DNA of 64,000 bases from Burkholderia cepacia (GTDB taxonomy: Bacteria > Pseudomonadota > Gammaproteobacteria > Burkholderiales > Burkholderiaceae), in NCBI RefSeq assembly GCF_029962485.1, contig NZ_CP073637.1:3162001-3226000 (forward strand), given 5' to 3'. Positions 28,961 to 39,166 of this stretch are shown here, piece by piece (positions within the stretch are counted from its first letter, which is position 1; each line of letters opens with the position of its first letter). The notes under the pieces are model-generated. The model was not told where the DNA came from. It ran no database searches and saw nothing but the letters and a program-made list of their open reading frames with translations. A program made the position numbers and the translations under genes.

Positions 28961-29857
28961 TCATGCCCCTCCGTTCTTGCGCGCGAACAGCTTCTTGCGC
29001 GTCGCCGGCAGCACCAGCGCGATCGTGACGAGCGCGGCCGTCACGAGGTTCAGGTCCTGCGCCTTCAGCCCGATGAATTCGCTGTTCAGCGCGAGCGCGA
29101 TGAAGAAGCGGTAGACAATCGCGCCGAGCACGACCGCGAGCGTCGTCAGCACGAGCCGGCGGGCAGGCAGCAGCGTTTCGCCGATGATCACGGCGGCCAG
29201 CCCGATCACGATCGTGCCGATCCCCATCGAGATGTCCGCGCCGCCCTGCGTCTGCGCGAACAGTGCGCCTGCGAGCGCGACGAGCGCGTTCGACAGCGCC
29301 ATCCCGGCGAGCGTCGCACGGCCGGTCGCGATGCCTTGCGCACGCGCCATCCGCGGGTTCGCGCCGGTCGCGCGCATCGCGAGGCCGAGCTGCGACGAGA
29401 AGAACCAGTCGAGTCCGAGCTTCGCGACCACGACGACGATCGCGAGCAGCGCCGGGCGCAGCACGTAGTCGGGCATCCAGTCGGGCTGCAGCACGGTGAA
29501 CAGCGTCGGCTCGGTGATCAGCGGCACGTTCGGCCGGCCCATGATCCGCAGGTTCACCGAATAGAGCGCGATCATCATCAGGATACTGGCGAGCAGATCC
29601 ATGATCTTCAGGCGCACGTTCAGCCAGCCGGTGATGAAGCCGGCCGCCGCGCCCGCGACGATGGCGAACAGCGTCGACGTGAACGGGTCGTAGCCGGCCG
29701 AGATCAGCGTCGCGGCGACGGCGCCGCCGAGCGGAAAGCTGCCGTCGACGGTGAGGTCGGGGAAGTTGAGGATGCGGAACGAGATCAGCACCCCGAGGGC
29801 GACGAGACTGAAGATCAGGCCGATCTCCAGCGCGCCCAGAAACGAGAACAGAGACAT
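28961..29857 (-). CDS. ABC transporter permease (branched-chain/TrpY-like family)
   Basis: A 298-aa membrane protein with about eight hydrophobic helices, of the LivH/branched-chain permease type found with PF04392 binding proteins. The segments FPDLTVDGSFPLGGAVAATL and ALSNALVALAGALFAQ are characteristic. The gene begins 139 bp after the binding-protein stop and is followed immediately by the ATPase, forming one importer with a single permease that probably acts as a homodimer. Confidence 0.85.
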   Translation of the reverse strand: MSLFSFLGALEIGLIFSLVALGVLISFRILNFPDLTVDGSFPLGGAVAATLISAGYDPFTSTLFAIVAGAAAGFITGWLNVRLKIMDLLASILMMIALYSVNLRIMGRPNVPLITEPTLFTVLQPDWMPDYVLRPALLAIVVVVAKLGLDWFFSSQLGLAMRATGANPRMARAQGIATGRATLAGMALSNALVALAGALFAQTQGGADISMGIGTIVIGLAAVIIGETLLPARRLVLTTLAVVLGAIVYRFFIALALNSEFIGLKAQDLNLVTAALVTIALVLPATRKKLFARKNGGA

Positions 29858-29996
29858 GATGGGGAAATCCTGTTGCTTCCCGGCCGGACGTGTACGGCCG
29901 GGCGAAGCGAACGGGCGGCCCCGGGTGGGAGCCGCCCGTCCGGCGGTGTCGTTCAGGCCCGGATCGGGCCCGCAAGCGCGGCGGTCGGACCGCGGC

Positions 29997-30962
29997 TTAC
30001 TTGATGACCGTCTTCGCGTCCTTGAGCAGATCCGGCGACAGCGTCACGCCCTGCTTCGCGGCCGCGCCCGTGTTCGCGAACAACTCGAGGTTGCTGCTCG
30101 TCTCCGACGCGATCGCGCCCGGCTTCTCGCCCTTCAGGATGCGCGCGACGACCTTGCCCGTCTGGCGGCCGAGGTCGCCGTAGTTGATGCCGAGCGCCGC
30201 GATGCCGCCGCGCTTCACGCTGTCGGTGTCGCCGGCGACGAGCGGGATCTTCGCTTCGTTCGCGACCTTCACGAGCGCTTCGTACGCGGACACGACGTTG
30301 TTGTCGGTGTTCGTGTAGATCACGTCGACCTTGCCGATCAGGCTCTTCGCGGCCGGGCCGATGTCGACGGTACGCGGTGCGGCCGCTTCCTTCAGCGTCA
30401 TGCCCTGCTTCGCGAGGATCTCCTTGAGCTCCTTCACGACGACGACCGAATTCGCCTCGCCCGGGTTGTAGACCATGCCGACCGTCTTCGCATTCGGCAC
30501 GACGCGCTTGATCAGCGCGACCTGGCGATCGAGCGGCAGCTTGTCGGACACGCCCGTCACGTTGGTGCCCGACGGGCCCCAGCCCTTCACGAGCTGCGCG
30601 GCGACCGGATCGGTGACGCCCGAATAGACGACCGGCACGCTCTTCGTCGCGGCGACGACCGACTGCGCGGCCGGCGTCGCGATCGCGACGATCACATCGG
30701 GCTTGTCGCCGACGAACTTGCGCGCGATCTGCGCGGCCGTGCCCGTGTTGCCCTGTGCGCTCTGGTATTCCCACTTGAGCTTGTCGTCGCCGTAACCTTC
30801 CGCCTTCAGTTCGGCGCGCACGCCGTCGCGGATCGCATCGAGCGCCGGATGGTCGACGATCGACAGCACCTTGACGGTCTGTGCATGCGCGGCACCGGCC
30901 AGCGCGAGTGCGGCCACGCCGGCCGTGATCGAACGGATCGCGAAAGTCTTGAATCGCTTCAT
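29997..30962 (-). CDS. ABC transporter substrate-binding protein (PF04392, TrpX-like)
   Basis: A 321-aa periplasmic protein with a signal peptide (MKRFKTFAIRSITAGVAALA, cleavage after AHA) and the two-lobed fold of the DUF534/TrpX family (VKVLSIVDHPALDAIRDGV, DVIVAIATPAAQSVV, VPVVYSGVTDPVAAQLV, VGMVYNPGEANSV). The start at 30962 is chosen because it gives a proper signal peptide. It heads the operon with the permease and ATPase. The 333-bp gap upstream (30963-31295), shared with a divergent small gene, must hold its promoter; I see no clear motif there. Confidence 0.87.
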   Translation of the reverse strand: MKRFKTFAIRSITAGVAALALAGAAHAQTVKVLSIVDHPALDAIRDGVRAELKAEGYGDDKLKWEYQSAQGNTGTAAQIARKFVGDKPDVIVAIATPAAQSVVAATKSVPVVYSGVTDPVAAQLVKGWGPSGTNVTGVSDKLPLDRQVALIKRVVPNAKTVGMVYNPGEANSVVVVKELKEILAKQGMTLKEAAAPRTVDIGPAAKSLIGKVDVIYTNTDNNVVSAYEALVKVANEAKIPLVAGDTDSVKRGGIAALGINYGDLGRQTGKVVARILKGEKPGAIASETSSNLELFANTGAAAKQGVTLSPDLLKDAKTVIK

Positions 30963-31295
30963 GGGTGAGTCTCCCCCGTATTGTGTCGGTTCTGGATGAT
31001 GGATTCCCGCCGCCGTCGGGCGGGCGCCGCCGCGCGTGCGACACGCCGGCGATCGGCCCGCACACGCTCCGGGAAAGCGTGCAGCGGCGAACGCACGAGG
31101 ATACCATTTCAGCAGACCACCGCCTGACTCCGCGCTTTCGCGCGGCACGCCGGATCGCGGCCCGCGCCGACGCCCGGCGACCGCGTGCAAGGCCCGCCCG
31201 GCGGCGGCTCCGGCCCGCGTCGGCCAACGCGTCAGCCGTGCTCGCGGCTTTACGTTATGCTGTCGGCCGACCCAATCCACTCCATCGGAGGGCAG

Positions 31296-31604
31296 ATGAA
31301 ACGGGGGATCCGAGCCATCGTATTCGCGGCCGTCGCGCTGGCGCTGCCGGGTGCGGCGTTCGCGCTGACCGACGGCAGCGCGCAATACGACGACTGCATG
31401 CTCAACGCGCTGCGCGAAAGCCGCAACGGCGCGGCGGCGCAACTGATCCAGCGCTCCTGCGACGCGCTGTATCGCAACAACGCGATGCTGCTGCCGCGCG
31501 AGCGGCGCTTTCACGAGTGCGTCGTGCAGTCACTGCCGGGCGTGCGCGACAACTATGCGATCCAGCAGATCATGTCGATCTGCTCGCGGCGCGGCGAGAT
31601 GTGA
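31296..31604 (+). CDS. Small secreted four-cysteine protein (possibly VF_A0006-like)
   Basis: A 102-aa protein with a signal peptide (MKRGIRAIVFAAVALALPGA, cleavage after AFA) and a mature part holding exactly four cysteines in YDDCMLNAL, IQRSCDALY, HECVVQSL and MSICSRRG, likely two disulfides. The first motif followed by CDALY resembles the VF_A0006 four-cysteine family, whose function is unknown. GGAG precedes the ATG at 31296. It is divergent from the ABC importer and convergent with metQ; it may be periplasmic. Confidence 0.65.
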   Translation: MKRGIRAIVFAAVALALPGAAFALTDGSAQYDDCMLNALRESRNGAAAQLIQRSCDALYRNNAMLLPRERRFHECVVQSLPGVRDNYAIQQIMSICSRRGEM

Positions 31605-31640
31605 ACGGACACCGGACGCCGAACACCGCGCGCCAATGAA

Positions 31641-31667
31641 AAAGGGCCTGCGCGATGCAGGCCCTTT
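31641..31667. terminator. Hairpin terminator between convergent genes
   Basis: AAAGGGCCTGC / GCAGGCCCTTT stem of 11 bp with loop GCGAT, with an A-run to the left and T residues on the right. It can serve both the small secreted-protein gene and metQ. Confidence 0.82.
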
Positions 31668-31697
31668 GCGTTCAGCGGTCCGACCGGTGTGCGGCGT

Positions 31698-32513
31698 TCA
31701 GAACGACGCGACCATCGAGCCCTTGAACTGCTTCTTGATGAACTCCCGCACTTCCGGCGACTGGTACGCCTTGACCAGCTTCTTCACCCACGGCTGATCC
31801 TTGTCCTTCGCGCGCACGGCGATCAGGTTCGCATACGGGCTCGTCAGCGCTTCGAGTGCGATCGCGTCCTTGGTCGGCTGCAGGTTCGCGGCCAGCGCAT
31901 AGTTCGTGTTGATCACGGCTGCGTCGACGTCCGACAGCACGCGCGGCAGTTGCGCGGCGTCGAGTTCGGAGATCTTCAGCTTCTTCGGGTTCTCGGCGAT
32001 GTCGAGCACCGTCGCGTTGTTGCCGCCCGTGCCGGCGCCCGCCTTCAGCTTGATCACGCCTTGCGTCTGCAGCAGCAGCAGCGCGCGGTTCTCGTTCGAC
32101 GGATCGTTCGGCACCGCGAGCTTCGCGCCTTGCGGCAGGTCCTTCAGCGCCTTGAACTTCTTCGAGTACACGCCCATCGGCGAGATGTAGGTCAGGCCGG
32201 CGCTGACGATCTTGTAGCCGCGCTGCTTCACCTGGCTGTCGAGGTAGGGCTGGTGCTGGAAGCTGTTCGCGTCGAGGTCGCCCGAGTCGAGCGCCGCGTT
32301 CGGCTGCACGTAGTCGTTGAACTCGATGACCTTCACGTTCAGGCCTTCCTTCTCCTTCGCGACCTTCTGCACGAGCTGCCACACTTCCGAATCCGGGCCG
32401 GCGACCGTGCCGACCTTGATCACCTTGTCTTCGGCGTGCGCGCCTGCCGACAGCGTCAGCGCTGCGCCGGTGGCCAGCACGGAAAATACCTTCAGGAGAC
32501 TGCGACGCTTCAT
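31698..32513 (-). CDS. metQ: MetQ/NlpA-family methionine-binding protein
   Basis: A 271-aa periplasmic binding protein of the MetQ family, which hands D/L-methionine to the MetNI importer. The signal peptide MKRRSLLKVFSVLATGAALT is followed by AHA|EDKVIKVGTVAGPDSEVW; no lipobox cysteine is present, so it is soluble rather than a lipoprotein. Conserved segments EFNDYVQPNAALDSGDLDAN, FQHQPYL, VPNDPSNENRALLLL and INTNYA are visible. metN and metI are not adjacent. The ATG at 32513 (rather than 24 codons upstream) gives the signal peptide. Confidence 0.9.
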   Translation of the reverse strand: MKRRSLLKVFSVLATGAALTLSAGAHAEDKVIKVGTVAGPDSEVWQLVQKVAKEKEGLNVKVIEFNDYVQPNAALDSGDLDANSFQHQPYLDSQVKQRGYKIVSAGLTYISPMGVYSKKFKALKDLPQGAKLAVPNDPSNENRALLLLQTQGVIKLKAGAGTGGNNATVLDIAENPKKLKISELDAAQLPRVLSDVDAAVINTNYALAANLQPTKDAIALEALTSPYANLIAVRAKDKDQPWVKKLVKAYQSPEVREFIKKQFKGSMVASF

Positions 32514-32718
32514 CTGTTTCTCGCTTTCTTGCTTACTGGAAATGGGGCGCGATACGGGTAAGCCCCGACTCGCAGGAAGGGGCAAATGGTGTCACAGGAT
32601 CGGCGGGAAGTGAAATACATCCCGCTCATATGGGTATGCACCGCAGCGGTGCCGGCGGCCGTCGCGCGACCTGGCCGTTAGTTGCGTTTAAAACGTGTCG
32701 CGCGTCGGCCGGCACGCG

Positions 32719-34356
32719 TCACATCACCACCGCCCTGTCGGCCGCCTTCGTGCCGAACGCGGGTTCGGCCACCCGCTCGCCGGCCCGGCGCGACGCCAGC
32801 CCGCCCGCGTCACTGACGCGGAACGCGCCGATCGCATCGCGCAGCCGCGCGGCCTGTTCCTGCAGCGACGCGGCCGCCGCGGCAGCCTCCTCGACGAGCG
32901 CCGCGTTCTGCTGCGTCACCTGGTCCATCTGCGTGACCGCGCGCCCGACCTGCGTGATGCCGCTCGCCTGCTCCTCGGACGCGGCCGCGATCTCGCCCAT
33001 GATGTCGGTCACGCGCGCGACGGCCTGCAGGATCTCGCCCATCGTCGTGCCGGCCTGGCCGACCAGTGTCGACCCGTTGCGCACGCGCTCGACCGAGTCG
33101 ACGATCAGCTCGCGGATCTCCTTCGCGGCCGTCGCGCTGCGCTGCGCAAGCGAGCGCACTTCGCCCGCGACCACCGCGAACCCGCGGCCCTGCTCGCCCG
33201 CGCGCGCGGCTTCGACCGCCGCGTTCAGCGCGAGGATGTTGGTCTGGAAGGCGATACCCTCGATTACACCGATGATGTCGGCGATCTTGCGCGAACTGTC
33301 GTCGATCTCGCCCATCGTGCCGATCACGCGGTTCACGACGTCGCTGCCGGTGCGCGCGATGTCCGATGCGTTGTTCGCCAGCCCGCTCGCCTGCCGCGCG
33401 TTGTCCGCGTTCTGCTTCACGGTCGCGGTCAGCTGCTCCATGCTCGCGGCCGTTTCTTCAAGCGACGCGGCCTGCTCCTCGGTGCGCTGCGACAGGTCGT
33501 CGTTGCCGGCCGAGATCTGGCGGCTCGCCGACGCGATCGATTCGGCCGATTGACGGATCCCGCCGATCGTCGCCTGCAGCCGCGTCTGCATGTCGTGCAT
33601 CGCGGCCATCATGCTCGTGCGGTCGCCTGCGCGCACGGGTACCGGCTGCGTCAGGTCGCCCTGCGCGATGCGCGCCGCGAGCGCGGCCGCTTCGTCGGGC
33701 TCGCCGCCCAGGCTGCCACGCACGTTGCGGATAATCACCAGCATCGCCGCGCTGATCACGAAGCCGATCACGAACACCACCGCGAGGTGGACCAGAAGCG
33801 TCCGGTAATAGAGGGTGTCGATGTCCTTCAGGAACACGCCGCTCGAGATGTTCCAGTCCCACGGCGCGAACCGCGTGACGTAGCTGATCTTCGGCACGGC
33901 CGTCTCGCTGTGCGGCAGCCGCCCGCGATATTCGGCGAAACCGCTGCCGGTCGCCTTCGCGGCGTTCAGGATCGTCACGAACAGCGGCTTGCCGTCCGGA
34001 TCGAGATAGTCGCCGACCTGCGTGTTGACGAGTTTCGGCAGCGTCGGATGCATCAGCACGACCGGCTTCGAGTCCATCACGAACACGTAGCCCGAATCGC
34101 CGTAGCGCATCGCGGCAAGGCTCGCGAGCGCGTCGCGCTTCGCGTCGGCCTCGGGCAGCGTGCCGTTCTGCGCGAGCGCGTGATACGCCTTCACGATGCC
34201 GGCCGCCGAATCGACGAGATTCGCGATGCCCGCCTTGCGTTCGTCCAGCATCGTTGCGCGCGTCTCGTACGCGCTCCATGCGCCGACGCCCAGGAGACCG
34301 ATCCATACCAGCGCAAGCGCGAGCCACAGCTTGCGATTCAAACTCATTCTGCTCAT
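32719..34356 (-). CDS. Methyl-accepting chemotaxis protein with a single-Cache sensor
   Basis: A 545-aa chemoreceptor. TM1 (about 9-29), a periplasmic sCache_2-type domain ([35 protein letters not shown]), TM2 (about 188-210), a HAMP domain, then the cytoplasmic signalling hairpin with the highly conserved tip [20 protein letters not shown]. sCache_2 domains bind small organic acids; the ligand is unknown. The C-terminus ([13 protein letters not shown]) has no CheR-docking pentapeptide. A second ATG at 34347 could be the start. No chemotaxis operon is adjacent. Confidence 0.93.
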   Translation of the reverse strand: MSRMSLNRKLWLALALVWIGLLGVGAWSAYETRATMLDERKAGIANLVDSAAGIVKAYHALAQNGTLPEADAKRDALASLAAMRYGDSGYVFVMDSKPVVLMHPTLPKLVNTQVGDYLDPDGKPLFVTILNAAKATGSGFAEYRGRLPHSETAVPKISYVTRFAPWDWNISSGVFLKDIDTLYYRTLLVHLAVVFVIGFVISAAMLVIIRNVRGSLGGEPDEAAALAARIAQGDLTQPVPVRAGDRTSMMAAMHDMQTRLQATIGGIRQSAESIASASRQISAGNDDLSQRTEEQAASLEETAASMEQLTATVKQNADNARQASGLANNASDIARTGSDVVNRVIGTMGEIDDSSRKIADIIGVIEGIAFQTNILALNAAVEAARAGEQGRGFAVVAGEVRSLAQRSATAAKEIRELIVDSVERVRNGSTLVGQAGTTMGEILQAVARVTDIMGEIAAASEEQASGITQVGRAVTQMDQVTQQNAALVEEAAAAAASLQEQAARLRDAIGAFRVSDAGGLASRRAGERVAEPAFGTKAADRAVVM

Positions 34357-34570
34357 CTGCGTGCCTTTGTCGATGTCGATGCGCGCGAACGGCCTGTCCC
34401 GCGCAAACGGTTGCTCTTTTATTTACGGCAACGAGGCTTACAACTTGAATACGCGACGGCACGGCGAGCCGGCGGGCGACGGACCGTGCCGGCGCGACAG
34501 CCCCGATCCGCTGTGCTACAAAGACCGGCCGACCGGTGCGCAACGCGCCGGCGTCATTCCAGGGCCACCC

Positions 34571-34861
34571 ATGTACGTCATCGACATCCACTACACCGCG
34601 TCGCTCGAGTGCATCGACGACGCGCTCGAACGCCACCGCGCATATCTGCAGCCGCAGTTCGACAAGGGCATCTTCATCGCGGCAGGGCCGAAGGTGCCGC
34701 GCGAAGGCGGCGTGATCCTCGCGGCCCGCATCGATCGCGACGAGCTGGACGCGATCCTCGCGACCGATCCGTTCGTCACCGAGGGGCTCGCCACGTATCG
34801 CGTGACGGAATTCCGGATGACGCGCGCCGCATCCGGCTTCAACGTGCCGGCGCTGCCGTAA
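34571..34861 (+). CDS. YciI-like protein
   Basis: A 96-aa protein with a ferredoxin-like YciI fold (MYVIDIHYTASLECIDDALERH, LQPQFDKGIFIAAGP, GVILA, DPFVTEGLATYRVTEF). Family members are small dehydratase- or isomerase-like enzymes or structural domains, with a conserved His-Asp pair in some; here His22 and Asp67 may correspond. The biochemical role is unknown. Divergent from the chemoreceptor, 214 bp apart. Confidence 0.78.
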   Translation: MYVIDIHYTASLECIDDALERHRAYLQPQFDKGIFIAAGPKVPREGGVILAARIDRDELDAILATDPFVTEGLATYRVTEFRMTRAASGFNVPALP

Positions 34862-35001
34862 CGCGACGCCTGCGCGACGTGCGCGCAAGCCGACGCGCCG
34901 CCCGACGGGCAGCGCATGCAGACAACGGGAAATGGGGGAAAGCGTGACGGCGCAGATTGGCCGTCACGTCGTCGCCGGGCCGTGCGCCCGGCGGCTGCCG
35001 G

Positions 35002-35628
35002 TCAGTTGACGAGCAGCTTCAAATCGTGGACCCACGGGCCGGGGCCCTGGCCGTCGCGCACGAACAGACGCAGCTTGCCGTCGCGATCGAACACGTAGCT
35101 CGCGGCCGTGTGATCCATCGTGTAGCTGCCGGGCGTCTTGCCGGGCACCTTCGCGTAGTACACGCGGAAATCCTTCGTGACCTTCTTCAGCGCCGCTTCG
35201 TCGGCCGGCCGCAGGCCGATGAACGACGGATCGAACGCGGGCACGTACTGGCCGAGCAGCGCCGGCGTGTCACGCTCCGGATCGACGGTGACGAACAGCA
35301 CCTGCACGCGTTTCGCGGCATCGGGCCCGAGCTGCTTCAGCGCTTCGGACAGCTCGGCCATCGTCGTCGGGCATACGTCCGGACAGTGCGTATAGCCGAA
35401 GAACATCACGACCGCCTTTCCCTTGAAGTCGGCGAGCGTGCGCACCTTGCCGGCCGTATCGGGCAGCGAGAAGTCGCTGCCGAACTGCGTGTTGCCGGTG
35501 ATGTCGAGATTCTGGAATTTCGGCGCGTTGTCGCATCCGGCGAGCAGCAATGCTGCCGTGAATGCGCACGCGAGCATCCAGCCTTGGCGCGCGCGGCGCC
35601 CGAACCGTGAATGGAGCATTGCGTTCAA
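35002..35628 (-). CDS. sco1: SCO1/SenC copper chaperone for cytochrome oxidase
   Basis: A 208-aa membrane-anchored thioredoxin-fold protein that delivers copper to the CuA site of subunit II. The N-terminus holds a hydrophobic helix and a lipobox (LLAGC, Cys32), so it may be a lipoprotein. Copper ligands are Cys82 and Cys86 (GYTHCPDVCPTTM) and His173 (YTMDHTAASYVF). It begins 9 bp after the ctaB stop and is last in the run ctaA-ctaB-sco1. Confidence 0.92.
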   Translation of the reverse strand: MNAMLHSRFGRRARQGWMLACAFTAALLLAGCDNAPKFQNLDITGNTQFGSDFSLPDTAGKVRTLADFKGKAVVMFFGYTHCPDVCPTTMAELSEALKQLGPDAAKRVQVLFVTVDPERDTPALLGQYVPAFDPSFIGLRPADEAALKKVTKDFRVYYAKVPGKTPGSYTMDHTAASYVFDRDGKLRLFVRDGQGPGPWVHDLKLLVN

Positions 35629-35637
35629 ACCGTGCGG

Positions 35638-36540
35638 TTACACGCCGAGCAGCGGGCGTGCGTAGTGATCGACGAGTAGCGCGGCGAACAGCAGCGACAG
35701 GTAGACGATCGAGTAGCGGAAGGCCTTGCGGGCGAGTTCATCCGAATAGTCGCGGTAGATCTTCCACGCATACGCGAGGAACACCGCGCCGAGCAGCACC
35801 GCGCTCGTCAGGTAGACGGCCCCGCTCATCCCGGAGATGAACGGCATCAGCGTGACCGCGAACAGGATCACCGTATACAGCAGGATGTGCAGCCGCGTGA
35901 ACTTCTCGCCGTGCGTGACGGGCAGCATCGGCAGCCCCGCGTTCTCGTAATCCTTGCGGCGATACAGCGCGAGCACCCAGAAATGCGGCGGCGTCCAGAC
36001 GAAGATGATCAGCACGAGGATCCACGCGTCGCCCGGCACCGCGCCGGTGACGGCGGCCCAGCCGAGCGCCGGCGGCATTGCGCCCGACGCGCCGCCGATC
36101 ACGATGTTCTGCGGCGTCATCGGCTTGAGCAGCAGCGTGTAGATCACCGCGTAGCCGACGAAGGTGGCGATCGTCAGCCACATCGTCAGCGGGTTCGTAA
36201 ACGTATAGAGCGTCCATGCGCCGACGCTGCCCAGCAGCGCCGAGAACAGCAGGATCTGCGGCGTCGTGATCTCGCCGCGCGCGGACGGGCGCCATGCGGT
36301 ACGGCGCATCATCGCGTCGATCTTCTGTTCGACGAGGCAGTTGATCGCGAACGCGGCGCCGGCCAGCAGCCAGATGCCGACCGTGCCGCCGATCAGCACA
36401 TGCCAGGGCACCATGCCCGGCGTCGCGAGGAACATGCCGATCACCGCGCAGAACACCGCGAGCTGCGTGACACGCGGCTTCGTCAGCGCCATGTACTGGG
36501 AGAAGCGGCTACCGGGCGATTGGGAGAGGGTGCTTTGCAT
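35638..36540 (-). CDS. ctaB: Protoheme IX farnesyltransferase (heme O synthase)
   Basis: A 300-aa UbiA-family membrane enzyme that adds farnesyl to heme b, making heme O for the oxidase. Aspartate-rich substrate motif region [20 protein letters not shown], the second loop [18 protein letters not shown] and [11 protein letters not shown] are visible with about nine helices. The ATG at 36540 ([13 protein letters not shown]) is 8 bp past the ctaA stop. The product is used by CtaA to make heme A. Confidence 0.95.
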   Translation of the reverse strand: MQSTLSQSPGSRFSQYMALTKPRVTQLAVFCAVIGMFLATPGMVPWHVLIGGTVGIWLLAGAAFAINCLVEQKIDAMMRRTAWRPSARGEITTPQILLFSALLGSVGAWTLYTFTNPLTMWLTIATFVGYAVIYTLLLKPMTPQNIVIGGASGAMPPALGWAAVTGAVPGDAWILVLIIFVWTPPHFWVLALYRRKDYENAGLPMLPVTHGEKFTRLHILLYTVILFAVTLMPFISGMSGAVYLTSAVLLGAVFLAYAWKIYRDYSDELARKAFRYSIVYLSLLFAALLVDHYARPLLGV

Positions 36541-36548
36541 GGGGACGG

Positions 36549-37661
36549 TCACGCCGGGGCGGCGTCGCGCGCGGGCTGCGCGACACGGCCGGGGCGGCTT
36601 GAAAGGATGCGAAAGTTTAACATGACGACGAGCAGCAGCAGGATCGCGGCCCCGCCGTTGTGTGCGACGGCGACCGGCAGCGGCCACTGCAGCACGATGT
36701 TGGTCAGGCCCGTCACGAACTGCAGCAGCACGACCAGCAGCACGCCGTTCGCGGGCCGCCGCAGCGATTCGAAGCGACGCATCTTCAGCGCGAACGCGAC
36801 CAGGTACGCGACCACGACGAACGCGAACGTGCGGTGCGTCCAGTGGATCGCGACCAGCGCGTCCTGCGTGATCGCCTCGCCGTCCTTCGTCATCCCGAGC
36901 GCGCGCCACAGGTGGAAGCCGTGCTCAAAGTCCATCGGCGGGATCCACTGGCCGTTGCAGGTCGGGAAGTCGGTGCACGCGAGCACCGCGTAGTTGGTGC
37001 TCACCCAGCCGCCGAGCGCGATCTGCACGACCAGCAGCACGAGCGCCGCGAGCGCGGCAGCGCGATAGCGGCCGGCCTCCGGGTCATGCGACGGCAGCGG
37101 CGTCTGCCGCGCCGCGAGCCAGCCGAGCGTGCCGAGCAGCGTGAGGCCGAGCAGCAGGTGGATCGTGACGATCACCGGCTGCAGCTTCATCGTGACCGTC
37201 CACGCGCCGAACGCGCCCTGCACGAGGATCAGCAGCAGCAGGCTCGTCGGCCACCACGGCGACACGTGCAGCGGGCGGCGGCGCAGGCGCGCGGCCCATG
37301 CGATCACGACCTGCGCGATGATCAGCACGCCGATCGCCATCGCGAAATAGCGGTGGATCATCTCGATCCACGCCTTCGACATGCTGACGGGGCCCGTCGG
37401 CATCGCCTGGTGCGCGGCCGTGATCGCGGCGTGCGCGATGAACGGCGACGACGTGCCGTAGCAGCCGGGCCAGTCAGGGCAGCCGAGCCCCGAGTCGGTC
37501 AGCCGTGTGAAGCCGCCGAACATCACGAGGTCGAGCGTCAGGAAGGTGGTGATCCACACCAGCTTGCGAAACTTGTTGTCGTCGGCCTTCACCCACACGT
37601 ACGACAGCGGCAGCAGCGCGATGCAGAAGCCGATCAGGCCGAGTTGCAGTAGATACGACAT
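36549..37661 (-). CDS. ctaA: Heme A synthase (COX15/CtaA)
   Basis: A 370-aa membrane enzyme that oxidises the heme O methyl group to the formyl of heme A. The N-terminus [41 protein letters not shown], the first-half histidines in [13 protein letters not shown], and [12 protein letters not shown] in the second half are the expected heme-ligand segments. Two cysteine pairs (CPDWPGC and CTDFPTC) occur in periplasmic loops. It is followed by ctaB after 8 bp. Confidence 0.94.
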   Translation of the reverse strand: MSYLLQLGLIGFCIALLPLSYVWVKADDNKFRKLVWITTFLTLDLVMFGGFTRLTDSGLGCPDWPGCYGTSSPFIAHAAITAAHQAMPTGPVSMSKAWIEMIHRYFAMAIGVLIIAQVVIAWAARLRRRPLHVSPWWPTSLLLLILVQGAFGAWTVTMKLQPVIVTIHLLLGLTLLGTLGWLAARQTPLPSHDPEAGRYRAAALAALVLLVVQIALGGWVSTNYAVLACTDFPTCNGQWIPPMDFEHGFHLWRALGMTKDGEAITQDALVAIHWTHRTFAFVVVAYLVAFALKMRRFESLRRPANGVLLVVLLQFVTGLTNIVLQWPLPVAVAHNGGAAILLLLVVMLNFRILSSRPGRVAQPARDAAPA

Positions 37662-37686
37662 CGGAATGGTGCCTCGTTCTCTTGCC

Positions 37687-38319
37687 TTAACCGATGCTCG
37701 ACCACTTCAGCAGCTTCGTCACGTCCGACTTGATCTTGCTGGGATTCGGGTCTTTCGGGAAACGCATCATCAGGTTGCCGTTCGGGTCGACCATGTAGAT
37801 GTGGTCGCTGTCCTTCGTGCCGGTGTCGGCCGGCAGCCATGCGGCAACCGCCGCCGGATCGGCGACGAGCCGGCGCGTGTCCGGGTACGCGTCGAGCACC
37901 TTCTGCGGCATCGCGCCGGCATCGCTGCGCAGCCACACCATCGTGATCCGGTGCCGCTCGCCCGCCTGCGTGACGCGGATCTGACGCATAAAATAGAGCT
38001 TCTGCGCGCACGCGTCGTCGCACGCGCTGCTGTCGGTCATCACGAACAGCCACACGCCGCGCAGCGACGACAGCGGCACGGTCTTGCCGGTTTCGTCGGT
38101 CACCTGCAGACCGGCCGGGATCGGTCGCTGCGGCTCGATCAGCGTGCCGTAGTTCGTCGATCCGCCCTTCGGCTTGATCACGTAATAGGTGAAATACGAC
38201 GCGATCATCGGCGCGGCGCACACGAGACCCAGCAGCACGAGCATCCAGCGGCCGCGCTTGCGGGCCGCAGGCGAGATCGGCGCAGCGGCCGGACCCTGAC
38301 GGGAAGATTGCATGGACAA
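37687..38319 (-). CDS. SCO-like thioredoxin-fold protein of the oxidase cluster
   Basis: A 210-aa membrane-anchored protein: one N-terminal helix (WMLVLLGLVCAAPMIASYFT) and a periplasmic thioredoxin-like domain with Cys100 and Cys104 (SSACDDACAQKLYF) in a SCO-like CxxxC, and DPNGNLMMRFPKD near the C-terminus. The SCO histidine is not evident, so copper delivery is uncertain; a thiol-reductase role is possible. Genes like it sit between surf1 and ctaA in many betaproteobacteria. Starts ATG at 38319, or a second ATG at 38313. Confidence 0.7.
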   Translation of the reverse strand: MSMQSSRQGPAAAPISPAARKRGRWMLVLLGLVCAAPMIASYFTYYVIKPKGGSTNYGTLIEPQRPIPAGLQVTDETGKTVPLSSLRGVWLFVMTDSSACDDACAQKLYFMRQIRVTQAGERHRITMVWLRSDAGAMPQKVLDAYPDTRRLVADPAAVAAWLPADTGTKDSDHIYMVDPNGNLMMRFPKDPNPSKIKSDVTKLLKWSSIG

Positions 38320-38373
38320 ATCAGACCTCTCGAAACGAACCCGCGGCGCCAGCGCCGCGTCCTGGCATGGCGC

Positions 38374-39085
38374 TCATGCGCCGGCCGACTTCTTCGCCGC
38401 ACGCCGCGCGGCGTACAGGCCGAAGCCGAGCGCGGCTGCCGCCATCGCCCACCACTGAAACATGTAACCGTAATTGCGCTCGACGCCGGTCGTTGCCGCC
38501 GGCCAGTCGCGCACGAGCTTGTCGCCGTCGTCGCTGGTCTGCTGGATCACGAACGGCTGCAGCGGCAGCCCCGTTTCCTTCGCATACCCGGCGACGTCCA
38601 GGTTCTGCCGGATCTTCTGATGCGCGCGACCCGCCTTCACCAAGCTCGAACGCACGCGATGCGTCGGCACGCGCGATGCCGACGATCTCCACGTCGCCCG
38701 CCGGCGTCGCGAACGGCTCGATCGCCGTGCGATCGGAAATATTGCGCGGCAGCCAGCCGCGGTTCACGAGCACGACGCCGCCGCCCGTGAGTTTAAACGG
38801 CATCACCACGTAAAAACCCGGCTGGTCGTTATACGGCCGATTGTCGAGGAACACCGCCTGCTCGGGCAGAAACCGGCCCTTGGCCCGCACGCGATGGAAC
38901 TCGATCGACGCGAGCGGCATCGGCTGCGCGCCGACGTCGACGGGCGAAGCCTGCTCGTAGCGCGCGATGCTCGCCTGCAGCGCTTCCTTCTGGTGCGCAC
39001 GGTCGCGCTGCCAGAAGCCGAGCCGGATCGTCACGGCGACGACGACGAGAATCAGCAGCGCGGGCAGCCAGCGGATCTTCATCAT
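38374..39085 (-). pseudogene. surf1: SURF1 family oxidase assembly protein, frameshifted
   Basis: SURF1 helps build the heme A/CuB centre of subunit I. The first frame (start 39085 or 39082, MKIRWLPALLILVVVAVTIR) is fine to GIARADASRAFELGEGGSRA; then similarity continues in another frame with RAHQKIRQNLDVAGYAKETG through NYGYMFQWWAMAAAALGFGL and the second membrane helix to a stop at 38374. The join lies at a GCGCGC run near 38621-38629, consistent with loss of two bases (or gain of one). Unrepaired, translation ends at 38321 with a nonsense tail lacking the second helix. It is either a true mutation or a sequencing error. Confidence 0.85.
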
Positions 39086-39166
39086 GCGGCCCGCCCGGCA
39101 CATGCGCGAAAGCGAAGTGCGATAATTATCCTCTTCCTTTCGAATTGCCGTCGTCCGGTTCGTGTC

